From Chitinophagaceae bacterium (GTDB lineage Bacteria; Bacteroidota; Bacteroidia; Chitinophagales; Chitinophagaceae): DNA of 64,000 nucleotides. The stretch's first letter is position 1, and every line of letters starts with the position of its first letter. The position numbers were made by a program, and so were the translations under genes. Shown here one piece after another: positions 25,851 to 34,399 of the stretch. The stretch lies in contig JAMLGT010000010.1 of assembly GCA_023957755.1 (NCBI GenBank), positions 116,925 through 180,924 of the forward strand. Direction: 5' to 3'. The notes under the pieces are model-generated. The model was not told the DNA's origin, made no database searches, and saw only the letters and a list, made by a program, of their open reading frames with translations.

Positions 25851-27530
25851 TCATTCTTCCCGATCCTTTTCATTAACTATCCATTCTCCAAAATCAACAG
25901 ACTTAACTTTTTTCTTTTCCCTCAAATATTTTAGAAGATTACTTACTTTTTTCTTCTTTTGTTTATCAGTAAGTATAGCCGATAATTTGGGAATGATTAA
26001 ATTATCTATCGCGGATCTTTTACAAGGGCCAAACTTTCTGATATACTGAAAGATCATATCTCTGAAATGCTCATCATCAAAACTCCTATTTGCAATATAT
26101 TCTGCCTTCAAACCATCGTCATCAAGTGGCTCAACGACTTTTAAAGAAAGGTAATAATTTGGCCATCGCCCCTCAAGAAATCCAAGGTTCCTCAAATAGC
26201 GGTATTCATCCTTTGAACAAGGTTTTCTTTTTTGAACCTTATCTAACAGGATAATATTTTCGAGTGTGAGAGAAGGATTTTTAATAAGAATTTTTGCAAA
26301 ATCTTCATCCAATATTTTACCAGTGATGGTAACTTTTACCTTCTCCTCGGAGAGATCATAGTCAGGCATTGGAAAAAAGCGCTGGCGTTGGTAATTAAAT
26401 ATTTTGCGTATGCCGCCTCCCTGTGTTTCTATCATATCCAGATTTTTCATGGCTTCTACCAAAAAAGGATTACGATAAACTTCCTCCGGCGTGTCTTTAA
26501 TTACCACATCTTCAACTGACTTTGGAAGAAAAGTGCCGTAATTTGAAAACACCAAATGATCGTCTTCAAATTCTACAACATTAATCCTTGCGCCTTTTGT
26601 GTAATCCTGATGAGCAATAGCATTGTTAAGCGGTTCACGAATGCTGAAAGGGTCATAACGAAGGACTTCATCGGGAAAAAGCGTTCCTTCCCGGAGATAG
26701 CGGTATTTCAGATTTCTGATTTTTGAAAAAACATTGTCAACAGCAAGGATAAATGGAATTGAAAATATCTCAAAGTCCTTGTCCTGGTTTTCTATTGACC
26801 TTAAATTCCATCTGATCTTTACGAATGAACCTAAATAATGTTCTGATTCCTCCTTGCCGAGCAAAATCATTGCTGCCCGGGTAACCTTATTCTTAATTGT
26901 AAGTTTCGCTTTATTTAGAAATTTAACATCATCCCAGAAAGGCTCTTCACTTTCATACTTCGGATTTCGTTTTATAAATTCTACTCTCGCCTTTTTTATA
27001 GCAGCCTTATCCAAATCCGATATGGTTGCTTCGGGTATTATTTTAGCCGACCAGTCTTCGCGGGGAAGCACTTCGGAAATAATTGTATTTAATCTGGCCT
27101 GAGTCATTTCTACCAGATTATCGTCAATCCTTTGCCACAACTTTTTATGTGCGTAAACCGGCAGGCGATATTGGTGTTTGGGTATATGAAAAATCCATAT
27201 TGTTTTATTGGTGTCGGTAGTAGTATAATCCTGTATTTCAAAATTCTCGGAACTAAGATTTGTACACTCTCTTAAAATTTTCAATCTGAGATTTTCGGTG
27301 GTATAATTAAAAAAATCAGAGATGCCAACAATCCTTAAAGTCTCATCCTGTACCCCAACCAAAAGATGACCGCCTTTCATATTTGCAATAGCAGAAATAT
27401 AAGAAACAATATCATCACCTTCGTGACCGGATATGCAATGCTTCAGCGATTTGAACTCCTTCCATTCGCATTTTTCATTTTCCTTTGGGAAATTCTTCTT
27501 TAAAAATTCATGTAATTCCTGTTCTGTCAT
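25851..27530 (-). CDS. AlbA_2/Schlafen-type DNA-binding ATPase, middle gene of the type III R-M set
   Basis: A 559-residue protein. The N-terminal ~140 residues carry the AlbA_2 (Schlafen AlbA) pattern: EWKEFKS near 25, SAIANMKGGHLLVGVQD near 50-65 and the HIPKHQYRLPVYAHKK region. A GHKL-like helicase-associated domain follows (REPLNNAIAHQDY near 300, VFSNYGTFLP), as in 'putative transcriptional regulator with HTH' ATPases, then winged-helix segments. ATG at 27530 overlaps the res stop codon in an ATGA arrangement, so the gene is translationally coupled to res. Its role in a type III system is unknown; regulation of mod or a third effector is inference. Confidence 0.82.
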   Translation of the reverse strand: MTEQELHEFLKKNFPKENEKCEWKEFKSLKHCISGHEGDDIVSYISAIANMKGGHLLVGVQDETLRIVGISDFFNYTTENLRLKILRECTNLSSENFEIQDYTTTDTNKTIWIFHIPKHQYRLPVYAHKKLWQRIDDNLVEMTQARLNTIISEVLPREDWSAKIIPEATISDLDKAAIKKARVEFIKRNPKYESEEPFWDDVKFLNKAKLTIKNKVTRAAMILLGKEESEHYLGSFVKIRWNLRSIENQDKDFEIFSIPFILAVDNVFSKIRNLKYRYLREGTLFPDEVLRYDPFSIREPLNNAIAHQDYTKGARINVVEFEDDHLVFSNYGTFLPKSVEDVVIKDTPEEVYRNPFLVEAMKNLDMIETQGGGIRKIFNYQRQRFFPMPDYDLSEEKVKVTITGKILDEDFAKILIKNPSLTLENIILLDKVQKRKPCSKDEYRYLRNLGFLEGRWPNYYLSLKVVEPLDDDGLKAEYIANRSFDDEHFRDMIFQYIRKFGPCKRSAIDNLIIPKLSAILTDKQKKKKVSNLLKYLREKKKVKSVDFGEWIVNEKDREE

Positions 27531-30202
27531 TTCACTCCAAATATTTTGCAAACCTCTTTAAATGTTTTCAAATCTTTTTCCCTCTTCTCCCAGTCTTCCT
27601 GCTTAATGTAAACGGGTGTGTAAGAATATTCGGATTGCACTTTGTTGATATCCTCACACCAGATTTTGAGCCGCTGAATTTTGCGTACATCATCCAGGTC
27701 TTCCCTGCCTTTGGTTTCTACGATGAAGAAGGTATTGTCAGAAGTTTTTACAAAAAAATCCGGATAATATTCCCTGATATTCCCGTTCTCTGCCTGGTAT
27801 TCCATTTTAAAATTGACACCGCCATCGCCGATGGTATTTTTTGCATAGGCTATCACATCATTAAAACGGTTTTCCAAATCAGCGGCAAAAGAAAGTTCAA
27901 ATTCATTATCGCCGATAATCTTATTGAAAACCGATTTTTTGGGGATAAGGTATCCCTGATTTTCGGCTACCTTGGGTTTTGTGAGCCTGAGTGAGATGAA
28001 ATTCTTTACCTCAGCCGATCCTTTGTCCGTAACTGTTAATGCATCAATGGCTTTCTTAAAAGAAGTGTACAAAATGTGCTTCGGTCCTGCTTCTGACAAA
28101 TTGCGCATGGTCTGTGGGTCAGATAATACAACGGTAAACGGCGCTTCATCTTTTTTGAATAACTGATAGGTGATAAAGCTTTCCACTTTTGGATAAAGAA
28201 TATTGAAACCGCTGAACAGCCTGCTCTCCTTCAAAATAGAATCCGTATAAAAAGAAATGACATTCCGGTAATCCGGTACGGTATCTTTAAAAATCGTTTT
28301 GTGAGAAAATTTACCATCAATATCAGTGAAAACAATTTCTTTTAACTCGTCAGCATCAAAGGATTTGAATCCCGCTCTCTCATTTTGAAATGCAGACACA
28401 TCTATCAGTTCCAGGTTTTTGTATTCTCTGTAAATTCTTGGCGACATTTGCGGAATCGGTATATCTAACTTGTCAAGGTCTTTATTGGGATTATCCTCAT
28501 CTACTTCTACAATCACTGCCGAAGTGCCTCGCGTACCTTTGCCCATCGGGCTATATTGAAATTCTACGCCCTCGGTTTTCAGACTTTCTACAAACTCTAT
28601 AAATGCCGGTGTACCTACTACCACCAGGTTTTCTTTCATTTCCAAAGAAAACATTTTCCTAAGCCCGCGGCCAATCGTTTGCTCGGGCAAAATTTTTGAA
28701 TCAGCCCCGAACGGGCGCAGACCTACAATGGTAGTTACATTCTTAACATCCCAGCCTTCGCGAAGCATCAGCACGGATACAACTGCTTTGTAGGGCGACA
28801 TATCCTGGTCAATATCATCTGCCGCCTTTCTGAGTGTTTCCAGCGCTTCCTTATCTTTTTTTCCGGAAGAAGTTTCTTTTATTTCGCCTGAATTATTGGT
28901 GTGAATGGTCAGTACAGAATTTTTTAATAAAGGATAATTCATTTCCAAAAAAGCAGCGGCCTGATCGGCTTCTTTGGTACTCATCGTCATGATAAAAAGA
29001 ATTGGCGTCTTCATGTTTTTCAATTCTTCATATTGCTTTTCCCATTCTAAATAACCCAACTGAATATAATCCCTGTACCGCTCCACAAAATCAGCAGAAT
29101 CCTTTTCACTGATCTTTTGTCTGGAAACCTCATCCGGCAGTACGGGTGATTTCACCACATTCTGTTTGATGGCTTCTACCAACGGGTAATCCGTGATAGT
29201 TTGTACGAAAATCGCACCGTTGTTGTGTTTGGGCGTAGCCGAAAAATCGGCTTGCAGGCTGATACCTTTTCCTGTTTTTAATTTCAGTTTGTTACTGATG
29301 TCTTCAATACTCCTGAACCATGCAAGTGAACTGTCGTGTATGTGATGTGCTTCATCATTCATCACCACCAAATCTTTTATTTTGTCGCTGCGTAAAATCT
29401 TTCCTAAGTCAAGGCCTCTTGAAGTATCCGCATTCGGTTTCGGTTTGGCACCCAGAAAAATAGATTCAACCGTTTCTTCCGGTTCTTCATTAAAAAATAT
29501 GCGATGCACATTGGTCAGGAAAATATTTCCGGATGCAGTGATAGGTTTTAATTCATCCTGTATATGCAGGGTTAATTGAAAATCATTTTTCCAGTCTTTA
29601 TCATCCATTCCATTTTCCGGGATGAAAGGCTCGTCCAAAAACATTTTTAAGCCGTCAAAATCTTTTAAAAGGCGGTTTAGCACAATGATGTTTGGAGCGA
29701 TGATCAGGAAATCTTTTGACAGGTCGCTGTCTGCCTCATAAAGTTTATGAAAGTAAGACCAGACCAGCGTAAGACCCAGCACTTTGGTTTTCCCCGATCC
29801 GGTAGCCATCTTGATGACATACCTGGCCCATGATTCACCAAACATGCCCGTGCTTACCCGTTGGGATGAGTCAAACCGCATGAGGTCATATTTATCTTTT
29901 GCTTTGGCTATCTCATATAAGTAGATGATAGATTCAATTGCCTCCCGTTGGGAGAAATAAAAAGAAAATGGCTTCTGACCAATGAAATGTTCATGGCTGA
30001 ACCAAAAGTTCAGGAGCGATTTTGTAGTGTCTGATGCACCGGCATAATCATTATTGCGCCATGCTGCAACAGCGAGCCTGATTTTATATACTAAAGGCGG
30101 CAATAATTTTTCATAAGCATCATTGGATGCTTCAAACTGATTTTGCGAAGGCGCCCAACGTTCGTTTGGGCTAAGAATTTTGAAAGGATCAGTCCTGGTC
30201 AT
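27527..30202 (-). CDS. res: Type III restriction enzyme Res subunit (helicase-nuclease)
   Basis: An 891-residue superfamily 2 helicase fused to a nuclease. Walker A ATGSGKTK is near residue 132, motif II NDEAHH near 270, motif III SATP near 318 and motif VI QTIGRGLRK near 500. The C-terminal nuclease shows PDFF followed by FIVETKG near 830 (PD-ExK). Together with Mod it cuts unmodified DNA after ATP-driven communication between sites. Gene order res first and mod last, with another gene between, differs from the usual mod-res. The spacer 30203-30441 upstream contains no gene. Confidence 0.9.
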   Translation of the reverse strand: MTRTDPFKILSPNERWAPSQNQFEASNDAYEKLLPPLVYKIRLAVAAWRNNDYAGASDTTKSLLNFWFSHEHFIGQKPFSFYFSQREAIESIIYLYEIAKAKDKYDLMRFDSSQRVSTGMFGESWARYVIKMATGSGKTKVLGLTLVWSYFHKLYEADSDLSKDFLIIAPNIIVLNRLLKDFDGLKMFLDEPFIPENGMDDKDWKNDFQLTLHIQDELKPITASGNIFLTNVHRIFFNEEPEETVESIFLGAKPKPNADTSRGLDLGKILRSDKIKDLVVMNDEAHHIHDSSLAWFRSIEDISNKLKLKTGKGISLQADFSATPKHNNGAIFVQTITDYPLVEAIKQNVVKSPVLPDEVSRQKISEKDSADFVERYRDYIQLGYLEWEKQYEELKNMKTPILFIMTMSTKEADQAAAFLEMNYPLLKNSVLTIHTNNSGEIKETSSGKKDKEALETLRKAADDIDQDMSPYKAVVSVLMLREGWDVKNVTTIVGLRPFGADSKILPEQTIGRGLRKMFSLEMKENLVVVGTPAFIEFVESLKTEGVEFQYSPMGKGTRGTSAVIVEVDEDNPNKDLDKLDIPIPQMSPRIYREYKNLELIDVSAFQNERAGFKSFDADELKEIVFTDIDGKFSHKTIFKDTVPDYRNVISFYTDSILKESRLFSGFNILYPKVESFITYQLFKKDEAPFTVVLSDPQTMRNLSEAGPKHILYTSFKKAIDALTVTDKGSAEVKNFISLRLTKPKVAENQGYLIPKKSVFNKIIGDNEFELSFAADLENRFNDVIAYAKNTIGDGGVNFKMEYQAENGNIREYYPDFFVKTSDNTFFIVETKGREDLDDVRKIQRLKIWCEDINKVQSEYSYTPVYIKQEDWEKREKDLKTFKEVCKIFGVK

Positions 30203-30441
30203 TTTATAAATACTAGCTTGGATGCCCGAATATACAATAATGCGACTGCAAATGCTCAGGCTGAAAATTACCTTTAGACAATGAGAAGATATTCCAAAAT
30301 CTCTATCTTAGAAAAGCCACCTGAGAAAAGTTAAGTATATCATCAAATAAAGAAATTAAGAATTCAATCTGCCAACCTATTTCCAAGAAGGACACTTCAG
30401 AAAAGCAATCTGTAAAATGAACCATGCTATTCATTCTTCCT

Positions 30442-31539
30442 CTACGGATTAATCGTCAGAAAAATATAGGCTACCAGGTTTACCAATAAGACCACCCCGT
30501 AAACTGCATTACTACGCCCTCCGATTAAGGAAAGCATCACCGTAAAAATAGAAATTACCAATAGTATAATTGAAAGAATATCCAGCCCCAGAATAAGTGG
30601 AAAATCATAAATATAACTGGCTAGAGAAACAATTGGAATCGTCAGCCCGATGCTTGCAATGGCTGAGCCCAATGCTAAATTCAAACTCGTTTGAAGTTTA
30701 TTCTTCCGTGCCGCACTCACTGCCGCAATTCCTTCAGGTAACAGGATAACTCCTGCTATGATAATGCCGACCAGACTTTTGGGAAGGCCATAATTCACTA
30801 TTACCCTCTCCAATGGTATTGACAGGCTCTTTGCCAATAAGACAACAATCGTAAGACTAATAAGCAGAAACAAAATACTTATTACCAATGAAGTATTGGA
30901 AATAGTGTGACCTGAATGATCAGGCGCATCTTGGCTTCCTGTAATAAAATACTCTCTGTGTCGTAGCGTTTGTGCCGAAATAAATGCAGTATATATGGCA
31001 AGGCAGGCAATAAACTCAAACAGAATCTGAGCTTCGGTATAATAGGGGCCGGGTTCACCTTTTGTGAAAGTGGGGAGTATCATCGTAAATGCCACAATTG
31101 AGATCAGGGAGACTAAAGCAATTTTAACCGAATGGACTGAAAATGTCTGGGTACGGAACTTCCTGCCGCCGATAAATAAGCTAAATCCCACCACTCCATT
31201 CAGCAATAGCATTACTGCGGAGTAAACCGTATCCCTGGCAAAGGAAGCATACTGTTCACCTCCGGTTATCATCAATGAAACAATGATGGCTACTTCAATA
31301 ATTGTAATGGATACTGCCAGAATGATAGTACCAAAGGGTTCCCCCACCCGGTGCGCTACAATTTCTGAATGATGTACGGCAGACATGACACAGAAGACGA
31401 GCAATATTCCGGCGATAGTCTGAAACAGCATATTATCATCGATATACCCTGAAAAATAAAGTATGAAAGCCAGTACAGGAATGGAAGTTGTCCACTCATA
31501 AAATTTCCTTACTCTGTTTAACCCCTTTACTTTACTCAT
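30442..31539 (-). CDS. chaA: Calcium/proton antiporter, ChaA family
   Basis: A 365-residue inner-membrane cation exchanger with about eleven helices. The first ion-binding repeat is recognised in HHSEIVAHRVGEPFGTIILA near 60-80 followed by SITIIEVAI, and the second in GIIIAGVILLPEGIAAVSAA near 255-275, each with a conserved acidic residue. It exports Ca2+ (or Na+/K+) in exchange for protons. ATG at 31539 was chosen; a TTG two codons upstream is also open. Its ATG overlaps the stop of a 61-residue frame upstream (31536-31721). Confidence 0.88.
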   Translation of the reverse strand: MSKVKGLNRVRKFYEWTTSIPVLAFILYFSGYIDDNMLFQTIAGILLVFCVMSAVHHSEIVAHRVGEPFGTIILAVSITIIEVAIIVSLMITGGEQYASFARDTVYSAVMLLLNGVVGFSLFIGGRKFRTQTFSVHSVKIALVSLISIVAFTMILPTFTKGEPGPYYTEAQILFEFIACLAIYTAFISAQTLRHREYFITGSQDAPDHSGHTISNTSLVISILFLLISLTIVVLLAKSLSIPLERVIVNYGLPKSLVGIIIAGVILLPEGIAAVSAARKNKLQTSLNLALGSAIASIGLTIPIVSLASYIYDFPLILGLDILSIILLVISIFTVMLSLIGGRSNAVYGVVLLVNLVAYIFLTINP

Positions 31540-31721
31540 ATACAATACTTTTTAATACCCCAGGCTTTCTCCAGTTCGCTTCGATATTGCAATACTATAA
31601 GCTCATCAAGATCATTAGAAATCCTGAATTCAAATTCCCGGAAAAAATCCGGCCATACTACATTTAATTCCGATTCCTGCACTATGGGAAGGTCTGGCTT
31701 CCCGTATCCGGATATTTTCAT
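31536..31721 (-). CDS. Possible small protein coupled to chaA
   Basis: A 61-residue frame from ATG 31721 (MKISGYGKPDLPIV) whose TGA stop overlaps the chaA ATG by four bases, the arrangement of coupled genes. Composition is acidic and not obviously random (NDLDELIVLQYRSELEKAW). No family is recognised. It could equally be the 3' remnant of a larger gene. Confidence 0.35.
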   Translation of the reverse strand: MKISGYGKPDLPIVQESELNVVWPDFFREFEFRISNDLDELIVLQYRSELEKAWGIKKYCI

Positions 31722-32081
31722 CAAATTCTCCGGATGTAAAGCTCACCTTACCGGTAAAGAAAAAAGAATGAATATTGCGACCCCCAAAAATCCCTTGCCG
31801 CGGAACGGCAATGTCCCCAAAGGGAATAGAATATCCCCTTTGACCCTTTCACCCTCTGATCATCTTAATGAAGCGAGCCGCAAAATAAAAAAAATACCCT
31901 TTGCTCTTTCCGGCAGCAATAACTTTATTTAATAATTGTCCGAACAGGCTGAGCTGGAGCCCACCAGGCTTTGGCATTAAATTAATTACTCCACACTTTA
32001 GGATGAGGCTATGGAAATCTAATTTAGGGATAGCAGAAATCACGTCAGTTCTCCACATCCACTCCGAATGCTTAGGGAACC
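31722..32081. other. Gene-free stretch before the tRNA-Glu fragments
   Basis: No convincing coding frame on either strand. The only structure noticed is a G-rich/C-rich pair around AAAGGGAATAGAATATCCCCTTT (two halves within 31816-31841) that could form a weak hairpin. Confidence 0.5.
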
Positions 32082-32192
32082 CTCAAACAAAAAATGCTCC
32101 GGCTTAAACCAGAGCATTCTCATCTTTTGTAGCACGTACGGGATTCCCTGTCTGCTTGACGCAGTCAGGCAGGGAACCCGTGTTTCCTCCTA
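32082..32192 (-). pseudogene. tRNA-Glu 3'-half copy A with terminator and 27-base insert
   Basis: The terminator hairpin and the last ~34 bases of the tRNA-Glu gene (from the anticodon-stem GGAGG to the 3' end) are repeated here in the same orientation. The tRNA half is split inside the T-loop, between TTC and GAA, by a 27-base near-palindrome at 32147-32173. It cannot make a tRNA. Confidence 0.9.
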
Positions 32193-32210
32193 TCCAACAC
32201 CTTAATTTAC

Positions 32211-32329
32211 GAAAATAACTCAAACAAAAAATGCTCAGGTTTAAACCAGAGCATTCTCATCTTTCGTAGCACGTACGGGATTCCCTGTCTGCTTGACGCA
32301 GTCAGGCAGGGAACCCGTGTTTCCTCCTA
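32211..32329 (-). pseudogene. tRNA-Glu 3'-half copy B with terminator and 27-base insert
   Basis: A second copy of the same unit, about 137 bases from copy A, with the identical 27-base insert at 32284-32310. It also shares the gaaaataact flank with the intact locus at 32633. It lies 9 bases from the stop codon of the GIY-YIG gene. Confidence 0.9.
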
Positions 32330-32337
32330 TTTCACCT

Positions 32338-32580
32338 TTAGAGGAAACCCTGACTTCTAAGCCAGTTTTTCCCGGCAGTTGACTTTAAATACTTTTCGCG
32401 CAATCGAGCACTTGACCAATCCGGGTGATTTTCCTTATAAATAATCTTCCAGGGAATATGGCCTTTGGTATACCGGTTTTTTCCCCGGTTATGTTCTTCC
32501 AGCCTGATAAACTCGTCCAGCGCCATGCCCACATAAGTATGGCCATCTTTTTCGCTTATTAGTACATAAACCTTAACCAT
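32338..32580 (-). CDS. GIY-YIG nuclease superfamily protein
   Basis: An 80-residue protein (ATG 32580, MVKVYVL). The GIY-YIG signature appears as VYVLIS followed by TYVGM at residues ~3-20, then RLEEHNRGKNRYT with the conserved Arg and His, and a C-terminal Glu in SARLREKYLK. Length matches the small YhbQ/UPF0213-like group, usually 80-100 residues. It lies between tRNA-Glu with its terminator (upstream on this strand) and displaced tRNA-Glu 3' halves (downstream), so it is a candidate mobile gene that enters tRNA ends. Confidence 0.85.
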   Translation of the reverse strand: MVKVYVLISEKDGHTYVGMALDEFIRLEEHNRGKNRYTKGHIPWKIIYKENHPDWSSARLREKYLKSTAGKNWLRSQGFL

Positions 32581-32640
32581 AAGAAGTTTTGATTGCAAAA
32601 ACCAACAATCTACAATTTAACTTAAGTAAACTGAAAATAA

Positions 32641-32688
32641 CTCAAACAAAAAATGCTCCGGCTTAAACCAGAGCATTCTCATCTTTTG
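32641..32688 (-). terminator. Terminator of tRNA-Glu
   Basis: On the minus strand, just after the tRNA, ATGCTCTGGTTTAAGCCGGA and its continuation fold into a GCTC/GAGC-based hairpin followed by TTTTTT. The same hairpin is repeated in copies A and B. Confidence 0.8.
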
Positions 32689-32760
32689 TAGCACGTACGG
32701 GATTCGAACCCGTGATTCCTCCGTGAAAGGGAGGCGTCTTAACCCCTTGACCAACGCGCC
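32689..32760 (-). tRNA. tRNA-Glu (anticodon TTC)
   Basis: 72 bases forming a full cloverleaf: acceptor GGCGCGT/ACGTGCT (with a G-U first pair), anticodon loop CTTTCAC, T-loop TTCGAAT and discriminator A. CCA is not encoded. The 3' half is duplicated twice downstream while this copy is intact. Confidence 0.95.
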
Positions 32761-32779
32761 ATTCCAAAAATTTGGACGG

Positions 32780-32811
32780 CAAAGATAATATCTGCCTTTG
32801 GTGTAGCCAAA
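32780..32811 (-). promoter_or_regulatory. Promoter of tRNA-Glu (TTTG-N20-TATCTTTG)
   Basis: On the minus strand TTTG (32811-32808) is followed after exactly 20 bases by TATCTTTG (32787-32780), the Bacteroidota -33/-7 pattern, about 20 bases before the tRNA. Confidence 0.75.
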
Positions 32812-32973
32812 TTTATTCATAAGGAAAACTCTAAAGGTATTTCACACTGCTTTCTCTAGAAAATTCCATGCAGATTACAAATCTCAAAGCCTCTTAAATA
32901 AACCCTTAACCACACTTACCGAATCCGGCCCCACCTCTGACATAAAAACAATTTTTCAATCTACCTTTGCACT

Positions 32974-34170
32974 ATGTTACAAATCAGTCAGCGCGGTATC
33001 GAGATGCCAGCATCTCCCATCCGCAAATTGGTTCCCTTTGCCGAAGCCGCTAAAAAAAGAGGAATCCATATTTATCATCTCAATATCGGCCAGCCCGATG
33101 TGGAAACACCTAAAATAGCTATCGACGCCGTGAGGAATATGGATATCAAAGTATTGGAATATAGCCACAGTGCAGGAAACGAAAGTTACCGGAAGAAACT
33201 GGCAGGATATTACCAGACAAAAAACATCCATGTGGATCACAATGATATTATCATCACTACCGGAGGAAGCGAAGCCATTCTCTTTGGTTTTATGAGCTGC
33301 CTTAATCCCGGTGATGAGGTTATCATCCCCGAACCTTTCTATGCCAACTATAACGGATTTGCAGTAGAAGCCGGGGTGACGGTAAAACCTATCTTCAGCA
33401 GTATTAAAACAGGATTTGCACTGCCACCAATTGAAGAATTTGAAAAGAAGATAACTGATAAAACGAAGGCCATCATTATCTGCAATCCCAATAACCCTAC
33501 CGGCTACCTGTACAGCAGAGAAGAACTGGAGGCCCTCCGCACCATCATTAAGAAACACGACCTATATCTCTTTGCCGATGAGGCCTACCGCGAATTCTGC
33601 TACACCGGCACACACACCAGTGCAATGGAACTGGAAGGAGTAGAAGAGCATGTTATACTTATGGACACAGTAAGTAAGCGATACAGTGCCTGCGGTGCCC
33701 GAATCGGTGCTTTTGTTACAAAAAATAAGCAAGTACTACAAACTGCAATGAAGTTTGCTCAGGCCAGACTCAGCCCCCCATCTTACGGACAAATATTAGG
33801 TGAGGCTGCAATCGGTGTATCGCAAGACTATTTTGACCATACCAGGGAAGAATATATTGCACGAAGAGATGCACTGGTAGGCAGGCTAAATACCATGAAA
33901 GGTGTCTTCTGTCCCAATCCGGGTGGTGCATTCTATGCTATGGCATCCCTTCCGGTAGATGATGCGGACCGTTTCAGCCAGTGGTTACTAGAATCATGGG
34001 AATATGAAGGCGCGACTGTAATGGTAGCGCCCGGCACCGGATTTTATAGTACCCCCGGACTAGGAAAAAATGAAGTGCGTTTTGCTTACGTACTTAATAC
34101 CGAATCCATTCACAAGGCAATGGATTGCCTGGAAAGGGCGCTAGAAAACTATCCGGGCAGCACCAAGTAA
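32974..34170 (+). CDS. Class I/II PLP-dependent aminotransferase
   Basis: A 398-residue cytoplasmic fold-type I aminotransferase. Visible landmarks are NIGQPDVETP near residue 37, TTGGSEAI near 97, NPNNPTG near 173, DEAYREF near 205, the Schiff-base Lys in DTVSKRYSACGARIG near 237, and the substrate Arg near the C-terminus in NEVRFAY. It groups with aspartate/aromatic aminotransferases; the exact substrate is not clear. TACCTTTG (32962-32969) lies only four bases before the ATG, suggesting a leaderless or nearly leaderless transcript. Confidence 0.9.
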   Translation: MLQISQRGIEMPASPIRKLVPFAEAAKKRGIHIYHLNIGQPDVETPKIAIDAVRNMDIKVLEYSHSAGNESYRKKLAGYYQTKNIHVDHNDIIITTGGSEAILFGFMSCLNPGDEVIIPEPFYANYNGFAVEAGVTVKPIFSSIKTGFALPPIEEFEKKITDKTKAIIICNPNNPTGYLYSREELEALRTIIKKHDLYLFADEAYREFCYTGTHTSAMELEGVEEHVILMDTVSKRYSACGARIGAFVTKNKQVLQTAMKFAQARLSPPSYGQILGEAAIGVSQDYFDHTREEYIARRDALVGRLNTMKGVFCPNPGGAFYAMASLPVDDADRFSQWLLESWEYEGATVMVAPGTGFYSTPGLGKNEVRFAYVLNTESIHKAMDCLERALENYPGSTK

Positions 34171-34220
34171 TCCAAAAATAGCAGGCTTAAAAGCAAAAAT
34201 TAAGATAAGCTGTAAGTGAC

Positions 34221-34252
34221 TTTCTACTTTTCAGGGAGATGTATTATCTTCG
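34221..34252 (+). promoter_or_regulatory. Promoter of tRNA-Met (TTTC-N20-TATCTTCG)
   Basis: TTTC at 34221-34224 and TATCTTCG at 34245-34252 are separated by 20 bases, one mismatch from consensus in each box, 15 bases before the tRNA. Confidence 0.6.
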
Positions 34253-34266
34253 CCGCCCAATAAAAC

Positions 34267-34340
34267 GTCGGGGTAGCTCAGCTGGTTAGAGCATTGGATT
34301 CATAACCCAAAGGTCGGCGGTTCAAGTCCGCTCCCCGATA
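34267..34340 (+). tRNA. tRNA with CAT anticodon (Met)
   Basis: 74 bases: acceptor GTCGGGG/CCCCGAT, U8-A9, D-loop with GG, anticodon stem TTGGA..., loop TTCATAA, T-arm GGCGG-TTCAAGT-CCGCT, discriminator A. CCA is not encoded. Elongator Met is most likely; Ile with a lysidine-modified CAT cannot be excluded by eye. Confidence 0.92.
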
Positions 34341-34361
34341 CAAATACAATACAGGTTATTA

Positions 34362-34393
34362 CGAAAAAAGCCACGCAAAAAACGTGGCTTTTT
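34362..34393. terminator. Bidirectional terminator between tRNA-Met and the tRNA-like RNA
   Basis: AAAAAAGCCACG, a 7-base loop and CGTGGCTTTTT form a strong hairpin with T-runs on both strands. It ends tRNA-Met on the plus strand and the 34400-34570 RNA on the minus strand. Confidence 0.9.
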
Positions 34394-34399
34394 AATTAG

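Noticed and set aside
31849..32058. 69-residue minus-strand frame
   Set aside because: No start signal, no family, and it lies in a stretch that looks like decayed spacer.
32617..32820. 67-residue minus-strand frame across tRNA-Glu
   Set aside because: It is the translation of the tRNA gene and its terminator.
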